NCBI GenBank assembly: GCA_024408695.1
Contig: JAKSUU010000015.1
Location: 1 to 11,965 of the forward strand
Origin: Coriobacteriales bacterium
GTDB taxonomy: Bacteria > Actinomycetota > Coriobacteriia > Coriobacteriales > QAMH01
Direction of reading: 5' to 3'
Length of the DNA stretch: 11,965 nt
Notes under the pieces: generated by a model
What the model was told of the DNA's origin: nothing
The model's database searches: none
The model's input: the letters and a program-made list of their open reading frames with translations, nothing else
In this document: positions 1-7,242 of the stretch, in pieces
Layout of the letters: each line of letters begins with the position of its first letter
Position numbering within the stretch: the stretch's first letter is position 1
Position numbers and translations under genes: made by a program

Positions 1-932
1 TCACGACAAGGAATAATAGCTGTATGATAACAATCTGTAGAGATTCTAAATGGCTTAATGGGATTTTGATTATAGTTGAAATAATCTTGTTCTTGTGCAT
101 TGTCTAAATAATACTTTATGCCATTGTAGGCTTTTCCATTTTTAGTTCCACCGTTCCATTTTTCCTTAGCATTTACAAAGCTATAAGGTATTTCATCTTC
201 TGTAAAATAGTGGTTCGTTAAAATAACAATGCGCTTGCGACACTCACCTAATGTGGCAGTTACCTCACCAGCATCTGTATATGGAACTTTTAGATAATGT
301 TCGGTATCGCTTTCAAATGTCTTCCAAAGATCATTTTCTAAGCGTTTAAACTCATTACTTTGATTTTCGCAAAATGCGTCGTAAATAAAACGGCCCTCTT
401 CTGACTGCATCTTTAAAATAATTGTTTCTGATGGGTTGCCTTCCAAAAATTTCTTACACTGAGAAAGCAAAGATGACATATTTAGATATTTTCCATCGGT
501 AGAATCTTTACAAATTACGCCACCGTGATTTATAACCAGCTGGTTTACTTCCTTGTCACGGGAATATCTAATGTCAAAAAAACGTGCCCCTTTTGCCAAC
601 TGTTCTGGTATTGGATAATATTGAGTCTTTGCAAGGGCACGACCAGCAGGAAACGAAGATGATTTATCAAAATCATAACAGCAAGCATCATGAGTGCCGG
701 GAATATTGATGCGCGAAATTTTTGCTTCGTCTGGTAAATATGACATCCAATTTGTATCTGTCATAGACTGACTATTAGCATTTTCAGCGTTTGCAATATT
801 TGGTGCTGAGCTAACAAATTGGACAATGCACATAGAAAAAATTAGGATGATGGCAAGTAGTGCACTGATGATTTTTTTGGCAGGCGCTATGTACCCTAAA
901 TTATGAGAATGGCGATTTGAAAAATAAAACAT
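1..932 (-). CDS. secreted phosphatidylinositol-specific phospholipase C (3' end outside window)
   Basis: The reading frame opens at ATG 932-930 and runs open to the window edge, giving 310 codons. A good Shine-Dalgarno, AAGAGGT, lies just upstream (937-943). Residues 19-42 form a basic-then-hydrophobic signal segment, with a plausible cleavage site after A-N-A (about residue 49), so the enzyme should be exported. The PI-PLC X-domain motifs follow: IPGTHDA (catalytic His81, Asp82), RFFDIR (Arg117, Asp120, Arg122) and INHGG (second catalytic His136). Spacing and order match bacterial PI-PLC, which cleaves phosphatidylinositol or its glycan anchors to inositol phosphates and diacylglycerol. It starts 17 bases after the stop of the small membrane protein gene, so the two are probably co-transcribed. 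Family assignment is firm. Substrate and role (host membrane attack versus phosphate or lipid scavenging) are not readable here. Confidence 0.9.
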   Translation of the reverse strand, partial: MFYFSNRHSHNLGYIAPAKKIISALLAIILIFSMCIVQFVSSAPNIANAENANSQSMTDTNWMSYLPDEAKISRINIPGTHDACCYDFDKSSSFPAGRALAKTQYYPIPEQLAKGARFFDIRYSRDKEVNQLVINHGGVICKDSTDGKYLNMSSLLSQCKKFLEGNPSETIILKMQSEEGRFIYDAFCENQSNEFKRLENDLWKTFESDTEHYLKVPYTDAGEVTATLGECRKRIVILTNHYFTEDEIPYSFVNAKEKWNGGTKNGKAYNGIKYYLDNAQEQDYFNYNQNPIKPFRISTDCYHTAIIPCR

Positions 933-949
933 TTTTACCTCTTGCTAGT

Positions 950-1312
950 CTACAGTTCGACTTTGTCATCGTGTGGAATATCTTTATATTCAGCCAAGTT
1001 ATTGTAAAGTTGATCATAATAATCTTTAAGTCCGTTACATTCGTAGTCGCTATTAAATTTTTGAGGGTCTATGTCGTATTCTTTTTTATTTAAAAGATAT
1101 TCATTTACAAACTCATCCTGCTCTAAGCCGAAAGTTTTCCAGTCGTGAGCATTATAAGCAGAAACTGCCTCTGATCTGTCCATTGCTGGTTGCACAACAT
1201 TAAAATAAACAAGAACACAGGCAAGACCTAAAATAAAGGTAACAATTGCTATGATTACTGCTTTTCCGATACTAATTTGTTTTTTAGCTTTATTTGAATT
1301 CTCTTGAGACAT
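950..1312 (-). CDS. small single-pass membrane protein of unknown function
   Basis: This 120-residue protein is not one I recognise. It begins with a short, basic, polar cytoplasmic stretch (residues 1-16), followed by one strongly hydrophobic helix (about 17-40). About 80 residues rich in Asp, Glu, Asn and Tyr come next and should lie outside the membrane; they contain one Cys. The lack of an obvious cleavage site favours an N-terminal anchor over a signal peptide. A clear Shine-Dalgarno, AGGGAG, lies seven bases before ATG 1312. The gene ends 17 bases before the phospholipase C start. This suggests co-expression, and the protein could be a surface partner or chaperone for the phospholipase, but that is inference from position only. 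Confidence 0.75.
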   Translation of the reverse strand: MSQENSNKAKKQISIGKAVIIAIVTFILGLACVLVYFNVVQPAMDRSEAVSAYNAHDWKTFGLEQDEFVNEYLLNKKEYDIDPQKFNSDYECNGLKDYYDQLYNNLAEYKDIPHDDKVEL

Positions 1313-1394
1313 GGCGCAACTCCCTTTTTTTCCAAATGTTTAAACTTAAATTGATATATGCATGAGTCTTTCGCATATTTTTTGCGAACATCAT

Positions 1395-2501
1395 TTATTC
1401 GCCCAAAATATTTTTTAATTGCTGACGAGTATAACGATTTAGAATGTCGATTTTCCAATCGGGGTAACCAAGACCTGGATTTGTGTACTCAAAGTCTTTA
1501 AGGGAAACAAGTTTGGAGCGAATATTAGACGTAAGTACTTGGTTTGCAACAACATCGAAATCGGAACCAATTTTTGGACCTATTCGCGAAATATATTCAT
1601 CAAAATTATCTATTTGCATAATATAAGGCAAACATGCCATGTTATGATCAAAAAGTGGAGCCATTTGTAAAATCTCACCATTATTGTTATCTACCAAAAA
1701 GCCATAATTGCCTGAATGTCTATCAACATTAGCCATTAAAGAATCCATTACCAACATTTCTCTAAATGTTTCTTCAGAATCTGATTTTGCGCAAAACTCT
1801 AACATATCTTCAATTGAAAAAGTCCCTTTAAAAAAACGATGAGCTGAAACAAAACCTCTACCCTCATCTGTAAAAAGAGGGCACTTACTTGCAATATTGC
1901 CATGATAATTTACTACCGTATATGGAACATGCTCGATTCCCGACGCATCTAAAAGTTGACTTGCTAAAACTTCACTATAGGGCTCAAATCCTGCGTTTGC
2001 ATAGCCATCAGTCCCTCGTTTTAAAAGCGAAATCTGATCCCCCTCACGAATCCAGCATTTTGCAAAAGAGCCAGATGTTGCGTATTCTGGCGAAGTGGGA
2101 GAATTTTGACGACCATACATTCCTGTTCCATCAAATGCTATACGAGCAATGACTTCATCAAATGGATTTCTATATAAAGACACGTTATCCCAAGAAATAT
2201 CTTCTTCCTCGCGCTTCATCCAAAAAGTATCAGTTAAAGAAAGACAGCGAGCCATGCCAACAAAATCATGGCGTGTATTCATACCAAGCTCACGTAATAA
2301 TTTTTCAATTGCAACACGGTGTTTAGCAATTTTTCTCCCATCAATCCAATCCTCAATTGTTTGAAATGCATAGGGGAAATAATCATCGTATTGCTCAATT
2401 AAATCATAAGCATTGTCGCCAATGGCCTGCTTCTCTTCATAAAGAGCCACTGGCTTATCTTTATTCATTAAAAGATATCTATTTGAACTTTGCTTTTCCA
2501 T
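1395..2501 (-). CDS. HipA/CtkA-like serine/threonine protein kinase
   Basis: From ATG 2501 the product is 368 residues. It has the layout of stand-alone HipA-C/CtkA-type kinases: an N-terminal region with a 'NKDKPVALYE' strand, a glycine/serine loop ATSGSFAKCW (about 141-150), a probable ATP-contacting Lys161 in LLKRG, the catalytic loop NVDRHSGNYG (Asp260, Asn265) and the metal-binding PLFDHN (Asp285). All key residues are present, so an active kinase is expected. HipA phosphorylates glutamyl-tRNA synthetase, and CtkA is a secreted kinase of Helicobacter; the target here is unknown. No HipB-like antitoxin is adjacent. The start is uncertain: ATG 2501 lies 10 bases after the preceding stop, ATG 2468 is an alternative, and neither has a good Shine-Dalgarno. 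A longer frame from 2558 would overlap the upstream gene and is less likely. Confidence 0.8.
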   Translation of the reverse strand: MEKQSSNRYLLMNKDKPVALYEEKQAIGDNAYDLIEQYDDYFPYAFQTIEDWIDGRKIAKHRVAIEKLLRELGMNTRHDFVGMARCLSLTDTFWMKREEEDISWDNVSLYRNPFDEVIARIAFDGTGMYGRQNSPTSPEYATSGSFAKCWIREGDQISLLKRGTDGYANAGFEPYSEVLASQLLDASGIEHVPYTVVNYHGNIASKCPLFTDEGRGFVSAHRFFKGTFSIEDMLEFCAKSDSEETFREMLVMDSLMANVDRHSGNYGFLVDNNNGEILQMAPLFDHNMACLPYIMQIDNFDEYISRIGPKIGSDFDVVANQVLTSNIRSKLVSLKDFEYTNPGLGYPDWKIDILNRYTRQQLKNILGE

Positions 2502-2511
2502 GATAAATATT

Positions 2512-3081
2512 TTAATACAGAAATTCATGAGCGACCATAATTGCACCCAAAATTGCAATTATGATTATGAGGACTGCACAAATAATGATTTTGATTTTTT
2601 CTGAATAAGGAAGATTTAAATCTTTTAGAAGTGATTTGACACCAACACAGGCATGCCAGGCTAAAAAAGTAATAAGTATTGCACATTGTATGGTGTCAAT
2701 AAGAAATACAGTTGATAAATCACTAAAAAATTGAGGTAAAAATATTTGCCCAAGCCCGTGACTTAATGCACATAAAAGAAGAAAAACACCTGTAATCCAC
2801 TTTAAAAGAAGATGGTTTTTTTTCTTTTTACTTGGAGCATTAACTTTGTCGATAAGCATAAAATAGCTTGTGAATATGCAAGTTATGACATGAATGATAA
2901 TTAGCCCAAAAAAAGTCCAAATCACATATGGGACCCAAGAATCAACTTGCAAATAACCATAAATGAAGGCAGTACCAGCAAAAATGTGAATGATGAAAAA
3001 GCACAAGACAATAGCTGCAAGAAACGCATTAAATTTACGAGTTTTAGTGCCACGTTTTTTTAGATTTTTGTCTGTGCTCAT
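2512..3081 (-). CDS. five-helix type-B cytochrome b-like membrane protein (fumarate reductase/succinate dehydrogenase anchor-like)
   Basis: From ATG 3081, the only ATG before the hydrophobic region, the protein is 189 residues with a basic N-terminus. It has five predicted membrane helices at about 19-43, 50-76, 93-115, 126-150 and 163-185. Each of the first four carries one His (32, 64, 108, 143) and the fifth carries none in its core. This is the arrangement of the dihaem cytochrome b subunit of type-B quinol:fumarate reductase, where the four His are the axial haem ligands. The segment AWHACVGVKSLLKDL resembles the conserved HxxVGxK region of that family. A role in quinone-linked electron transfer in the membrane is inferred. 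No flavoprotein or iron-sulfur subunit is adjacent, so it is an orphan subunit or another cytochrome b-like protein. No strong Shine-Dalgarno is visible. Confidence 0.6.
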   Translation of the reverse strand: MSTDKNLKKRGTKTRKFNAFLAAIVLCFFIIHIFAGTAFIYGYLQVDSWVPYVIWTFFGLIIIHVITCIFTSYFMLIDKVNAPSKKKKNHLLLKWITGVFLLLCALSHGLGQIFLPQFFSDLSTVFLIDTIQCAILITFLAWHACVGVKSLLKDLNLPYSEKIKIIICAVLIIIIAILGAIMVAHEFLY

Positions 3082-3115
3082 GAAGTAAACTTGGGAAACC
3101 AGCGAATTGATACAA

Positions 3116-3152
3116 GGGACCAAAACAGGTATCCCTATCCTATCTTGGTCCC
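3116..3152 (-). other. stem-loop between aldA and the cytochrome b-like gene
   Basis: A perfect 8-bp inverted repeat (gggaccaa at 3116-3123, ttggtccc at 3145-3152) with a 21-base loop lies just after the aldehyde dehydrogenase stop. It has no T-tract on the minus strand (TTGTATC follows), so it is not a standard intrinsic terminator. It may be a transcript 3'-end stem, an attenuating structure or a protein site. Confidence 0.45.
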
Positions 3153-3167
3153 AAATTAAATTAAAAA

Positions 3168-4628
3168 TTATTGTTTGTCTGTATCCCAATCGATATAGCA
3201 AACGTGAGTTTGTAGGTATTCTTCAAAACCATGTTTACCATCTGCGCCACCAATGCCACTCTTACGACAACCGGCATGAAAGCCCTGAATGCTTTCGAAA
3301 TGCCAACGGTTTACATAGGTTTCGCCAAATTTGATTTCGTTGCATGCACGCATCATATAATCAATATTTTGTGTAAAGATTGAAGATGCAAGACCCATTT
3401 CACAATCATTTGCCATCTCAACAGCTTCATCAAATGTTTTAAATGTGCAAAGTGGAAGCACTGGACCAAATGTTTCGATATGCATAATGTCCATATCTTG
3501 AGTGCAATTTGCAAGAACTGTTGGTTTATAATACCAGCCCTTGCCGCCATTGATTTCTGTGTCAATTTCGCCACCACATAGGACCTTTGCGCCTTGCTCA
3601 ACTGCATGTTTTACTTTTGCATCAATAGCTAGCAATTGTTTTTAGTTAATAATTGGACCCATATCAAAGCTCATGTCTGTATCCGTAAGGACGTCACCAT
3701 ATTTGGTGTTTTTCATAAGCTCAACAAGTTTTGCAGTCATTTCTTCTGCGATATCTTCTTGCAAATAAATGCGTTCTGCATTATTGCAAATCTGGCCAGA
3801 GTTTCCAACACGACTGTCAAAAATGGCCTTTGCAGCAAGGTCGAGATCTGCATCAGCCATAACAATAACAGGAGCTTTTCCACCAAGTTCAAGAGACACT
3901 TTTGTAATGTTTTGAGAAGCAGCTGCCATAATTGCAGCCCCTACTTCTACAGAACCTGTCATAGAAACAATGCCGACCTTTGGATTTGATGCAAGAGCGT
4001 TACCCACAACACTACCAGATCCTGTGACCATGTTAAAAACGCCAGCTGGAAGACCAACTTCGTCGACGATTTTTGCAAATTCATATGCATTGCAAGGAGT
4101 ATCGGATGATGGTTTAATTACAATAGTGTTGCCTGCTACCAAAGCTGGAGCAAATTTGCGAGCAACTAAGAAAAATGGAAAATTCCAAGGTAGAATACCT
4201 GCAGCAACACCGATTGGTTCTTTCTTTAAGATGACCATTTCGTTGTTTGCGCCACTGTCAATTACTTCGCCTTCGATGCGAAGTGCCCATTGCGCCATGT
4301 ATTCGCAATATTGAGCAAATACGTTTGCTTCAATTGTTGCAAGTCCTAAAGTTTTACCTTGCTCTTCTGCAATTACGCGAGCAAAAAAGTCTGCTTTTTC
4401 TGCAACTTTTTGACCAAGCTTGCGAACGTATTCTGCGCGCTCTGTGCTTGGGAGTTTTGCCCATTCAATCTGGGCTTTTTCCGCCGCGTCGACCGCTGCT
4501 TGAACGTCGGCTTCTGTTGCTTTTGGAGCTTGAGCTACAACTTCGCCATTCGATGGATTGATTACATCAAAGGTTTCGCGTTCTTCATCGACAAATTTAC
4601 CATTAATGTAGAGTTGATACTTTTTCAT
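3168..4628 (-). pseudogene. aldA: AldA-like lactaldehyde (aldehyde) dehydrogenase interrupted by an in-frame TAA
   Basis: An NAD-dependent aldehyde dehydrogenase of 486 codons from ATG 4628, preceded by Shine-Dalgarno AGGGGAAG. The frame is intact except for TAA at codon 329 (3644-3642). The first part holds the catalytic set: PWNF (Asn149), ELGGK (Glu247) and GQICNN (Cys281). The second part continues in exactly the same frame (KQLLAIDAK...) and has ETFGPVLP plus the C-terminal HAGCRKSGIGGADGKHG...EYLQT signature, which is nearly that of E. coli AldA. Length (E. coli AldA 479) and ending point to lactaldehyde or glycolaldehyde oxidation to lactate or glycolate. A protein ending at residue 328 would lack the C-terminal part that completes the active site and oligomer, so it is probably inactive. 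One base change (for example GAA to TAA) or a sequence error explains the break. The lactate-oxidation genes just upstream fit lactaldehyde to lactate to pyruvate. Confidence 0.85.
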
Positions 4629-4650
4629 TTCTTCCCCTATCTTAAAATTT

Positions 4651-4680
4651 ACTATATGCAAACCGCCCTTTGCGATTTAA
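4651..4680 (-). promoter_or_regulatory. candidate aldA promoter with a palindromic operator
   Basis: Read on the minus strand, a -10-like TATAGT (4656-4651) lies 17-18 bases after a weak -35-like TTAAAT/TAAATC (4680-4674). The spacer is filled by the inverted repeat GCAAA-N6-TTTGC (4673-4658). A repressor bound there would block the promoter. This is a visual prediction; the regulator is unknown. Confidence 0.4.
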
Positions 4681-4699
4681 GCACCTAAACTTTTTGACA

Positions 4700-4724
4700 C
4701 GTGAACCAAGGAACTTGTTTCACG
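4700..4724 (-). other. stem-loop downstream of lutC, possible weak terminator
   Basis: An inverted repeat on the minus strand, CGTGAA-A-CAAG, loop TTC, CTTG-G-TTCACG, forms a 10-pair stem with one A/G mismatch. It lies about 85 bases after the lutC stop and before the aldA promoter candidate. No T-tract follows (GTGTCAAAAAG). It could mark the end of the lut transcript by a factor-dependent route, or act as a leader structure for aldA if they are co-transcribed. Confidence 0.35.
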
Positions 4725-4808
4725 CATCTAGCTGCAATTTTTGAGCGAGCGAAAACAAAAAACAAGACTTTACACCAAAATATAACAGTTGCCTCCGTCC
4801 CCATTGTT

Positions 4809-5528
4809 TTACGCATCAATAATAATGTAATGCAAGGCCATAGGACCATGCACACCTTCAACACGCACAAGCTCAATATCACTTGTCACGGATGGGCCAC
4901 TTATAAAACACAATTGACGAGGCAGGTTTTTACCATGTGCATCCTGCTCATCACTTACGGTGTCAAGCGCATCTTTCATATGAGCCACAATATCTTTAGC
5001 ATCAATAATTGCAACATGAGCTGTAGGCAAAAGACTAATACTGCGACCACAATTTGCATCGCTTGCTTGCAAAATAGAACCAGTTTCTGCAACACCTAGT
5101 CGCGGAAAAGTGATACCAAAATCTGCATCTAGACACATTTGACAGCAAGCCTGCTCTCCTGAATCTTTATCCCAAACACTAAAAGAAACTTTGCTTTCAT
5201 TAAGTTTGGCTTGAAGACCCATTATGTTAATACGCGACTCATTAGGCAAAACCACCTTTGCATCTTTTACGGTAGCAATAATTTCAAGAAGCGTTTGTGC
5301 GACTTGCGCCTGATTGCAAACATGAACATTTGTTTGCATTTTTTTAGCAGCATTAATAAAGATTTCTGTTAGTTCCTTTTTATCGTTTGTATGAATGCGT
5401 TTTGGAATTTTGTTGAGCGCTTTGCAATCTTCGATTGAACCTGGAACCTGCTCATGACCAAGCGCTTTAGATACAGGAGACAAAAATTCTTCTAAAGAAA
5501 CAGATGTAATTTCTCGATTATTTTGCAT
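4809..5528 (-). CDS. lutC: LutC, LUD-domain subunit of the L-lactate oxidation complex
   Basis: This 239-residue protein matches LutC/YkgG in length and motifs. It has the LUD core DFGITFPRLGVAETGSI, then GRSISLLPTAHVAII, and the C-terminal signature SDIELVRVEGVHGP followed by LHYIIIDA. LutC works with LutA and LutB in the cytoplasm to oxidise L-lactate to pyruvate; its exact biochemical part is not settled. The ATG (5528-5526) shares one base with the lutB stop (TAATG arrangement), so translation is probably coupled. Three Cys (C-C-x-x-C, about residues 127-131) add a small cluster not needed by the family as far as I know. Confidence 0.93.
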   Translation of the reverse strand: MQNNREITSVSLEEFLSPVSKALGHEQVPGSIEDCKALNKIPKRIHTNDKKELTEIFINAAKKMQTNVHVCNQAQVAQTLLEIIATVKDAKVVLPNESRINIMGLQAKLNESKVSFSVWDKDSGEQACCQMCLDADFGITFPRLGVAETGSILQASDANCGRSISLLPTAHVAIIDAKDIVAHMKDALDTVSDEQDAHGKNLPRQLCFISGPSVTSDIELVRVEGVHGPMALHYIIIDA

Positions 5529-7153
5529 TATTTGCCTCCCTTCTTTTTAGATTTATTCTTTGCACCTTTAGATTTGTTTTTGGATTTTTTCTTATTCTTA
5601 TCTTTTTTCTTATTCTTTGATTTATCTTTGGATTTTTCTTTTTCTTCGACTTTTTTCTTTTTTTCGCGTTCTTCATAATATTTTACATCTGCATCCCAGC
5701 GTTCAAATAAACCACCGTCATGAGAGCTAGAATCTGCACCATGCGTTTTATAAAACCAGTCACGGAATAACTCTGGAGCTATATTGTCCAAATTTTTGGA
5801 CTTTACCCAGGAATTCAAAATTGGAAGCTTTATAGACTGAGCATGCAGATTTTCACCTCTTGAGATTTTTTTAAGAGCAACACGACCCGTAGGAATCAAC
5901 TTTTCAAAGCGCTTATGGTTTGAAAGTACTGCGGCAACAGTCTTAAAAGCAGTCTTTTCTGCAGGGTTACCGTTTTTCCCTTCGTTTTTGATAACTCGAT
6001 GTTTACGAATAAGATCGTGCAGAGGCACCTTCATTGGACAATCTCCGTCGCAGGCGCTACAAAGTGTACATGCATATGGAAGCGCACCGACATTATCGTA
6101 GCCCTCAAGAGCACAAGATAAAACAACGCCCATAGGTCCAGGATAAATTGAACCGTAACCATGCCCTGTAATATGGCGATATACTGGGCAAATATTAAGA
6201 CATGCTCCACAACGAATACATTTGAGCATGCTTTCAAATTCGCCACCAAGCAAATTTGAACGCTTATTGTTGATCAAAATATAATGAACATTTTGAGCAC
6301 CGTCAAGTTCGTCCTGAGCACGTGTACCTGTATCAACACTAAAGTATGAAGAAATTTTTGCACCAACCGCACTGCTTGGAAGCAAAGCCATCATCACATC
6401 AAGGCTTTGGAGATTTGGAACAATGCGATCAATTCCTATAAAAACAATTTGAGTTTTAGGAAAAGTATCGACCATGCGGCCATTACCTTCATTCGTGACA
6501 AGCGTTACACTACCAGTTTGGGCAACTGCAAAGTTACACCCGCGGATTGCAATGTCCGCCGTTAAAAACTCATTGCGCAAATGTTCACGCAAAAAATGAG
6601 TGATTTCTTCTGGATTATCGCTTCCGGTGTATCCAAGAGGGCGATAAATTTCAGCTATTGTTCGGCGGTCGTGATGAAGCGCGGGAACTACTATATGAGA
6701 AGGGATGTCGCGGGCTGTTTGCAGAATGTTTTCGGCACAATCCGTTTCTGTAACTTTAATAGTTGCCTGCTCAAGCACATCATTTAAACCGATTTCTTCT
6801 GTCATCATTGATTTTGACTTAACACAGCTAACAGCATTGTGAGCCATAAAAATATCAAGTGCAGCACAAAGGGCAGTGTCTGCATCTGGGGCAAGATGAA
6901 CTTGCACGCCTTGAGCACGAGCGTTTTCTACAAATTCTTTTATATAATAGTCGAGATTTTTGGTGACATGTGTACGGATTTGAGATGCGCATTCTCGCAG
7001 ATCTTCCCATTCTGGGACATCCGCAATTAGTGCTTTTCTTTTATTATAAAACACCTCTTGAGCTTGTTTGATAGCTTCATGTTTAAAGTCGTTATCTATG
7101 CATTTTTTTGCGCGTTTGTTAAGTTTTGTTTGCGTGTCGTAAAGTATTGCCAT
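5528..7153 (-). CDS. lutB: LutB, iron-sulfur subunit of the L-lactate oxidation complex, with a lysine-rich C-terminal tail
   Basis: The 541-residue product has an N-terminal LUD-type domain (about residues 60-300, with GCNFAVAQTGSVTLVTNEGNGR), then two ferredoxin-type 4Fe-4S motifs: Cys312/315/318 with Cys322-Pro, and Cys362/365/368 with Cys372-Pro. A helical C-terminal domain follows (about 380-490). This is the LutB/YkgF layout; it passes electrons during lactate oxidation with LutA and LutC. Family members are usually about 470-490 residues. The extra length is a tail, residues 497-541, made almost only of Lys, Ser, Glu, Asn and Asp. ATG 7153 has a strong Shine-Dalgarno, GGGGTGAAG, inside the end of the tiny ORF before it. 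The stop overlaps the lutC start by one base. Confidence 0.93.
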   Translation of the reverse strand: MAILYDTQTKLNKRAKKCIDNDFKHEAIKQAQEVFYNKRKALIADVPEWEDLRECASQIRTHVTKNLDYYIKEFVENARAQGVQVHLAPDADTALCAALDIFMAHNAVSCVKSKSMMTEEIGLNDVLEQATIKVTETDCAENILQTARDIPSHIVVPALHHDRRTIAEIYRPLGYTGSDNPEEITHFLREHLRNEFLTADIAIRGCNFAVAQTGSVTLVTNEGNGRMVDTFPKTQIVFIGIDRIVPNLQSLDVMMALLPSSAVGAKISSYFSVDTGTRAQDELDGAQNVHYILINNKRSNLLGGEFESMLKCIRCGACLNICPVYRHITGHGYGSIYPGPMGVVLSCALEGYDNVGALPYACTLCSACDGDCPMKVPLHDLIRKHRVIKNEGKNGNPAEKTAFKTVAAVLSNHKRFEKLIPTGRVALKKISRGENLHAQSIKLPILNSWVKSKNLDNIAPELFRDWFYKTHGADSSSHDGGLFERWDADVKYYEEREKKKKVEEKEKSKDKSKNKKKDKNKKKSKNKSKGAKNKSKKKGGK

Positions 7154-7154
7154 A

Positions 7155-7223
7155 TTACTTCACCCCACTCTCTGAATGGCGAAGGTGATTATTTTGTGCA
7201 AGTGTGCGAACTTTTTGTGTCAT
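7155..7223 (-). CDS. 22-codon ORF between lutA and lutB, possible leader or coupling peptide
   Basis: A tiny ORF begins MTQKVRTLAQ and ends ESGVK. Its ATG (7223-7221) lies one base after the lutA stop, and its TAA (7157-7155) lies one base before the lutB ATG. The strong Shine-Dalgarno GGGGTGAAG is at the proper distance from its start, and the same sequence recurs at its end to serve lutB. The last codons (SGVK, stop) equal the last codons of lutA. It may be translated and couple lutA to lutB, or be debris from a local duplication. No known homologue comes to mind. Confidence 0.4.
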   Translation of the reverse strand: MTQKVRTLAQNNHLRHSESGVK

Positions 7224-7242
7224 TTTACTTCACCCCGCTATT
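7155..7242 (-). repeat. duplicated stop/Shine-Dalgarno/start cassette flanking the 22-codon ORF
   Basis: Two copies of an AGYGGGGTGAAGTAAWATG segment lie 70 bases apart on the minus strand, identical at 17 of 19 positions. One spans the lutA end, the other the end of the tiny ORF and the lutB start. Each encodes S-G-V-K-stop in the upstream frame and supplies a ribosome-binding site for the downstream frame. Confidence 0.7.

Noticed and set aside
1370-1388. Hairpin TTCGCA / TGCGAA after the kinase gene as an intrinsic terminator
   Set aside because: The stem is only six pairs and no T-tract follows on the minus strand, so termination cannot be supported.
1255-1458. 67-codon minus-strand ORF across the kinase end and the start of the small membrane protein gene
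   Set aside because: It overlaps two better-supported genes in another frame and its basic low-complexity product matches nothing.
3082-3201. TTG start at 3201 for the cytochrome b-like protein
   Set aside because: It would overlap the aldA 3' end and add 40 residues with no family character; ATG 3081 leads directly into a basic N-terminus and the first helix.
3642-3644. TAA in aldA as a recoded sense codon
   Set aside because: Most neighbouring genes end with TAA as a true stop, and no recoding signal is visible.
4629-4661. TTG start at 4661 for the aldehyde dehydrogenase
   Set aside because: ATG 4628 has a strong Shine-Dalgarno and begins with the usual KKYQLYINGKFV strand.
3636-4688. 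Plus-strand ORFs of about 100-130 codons opposite aldA and lutC
   Set aside because: They are antisense shadows of conserved minus-strand coding sequence, have no ribosome-binding sites and no recognisable domains.
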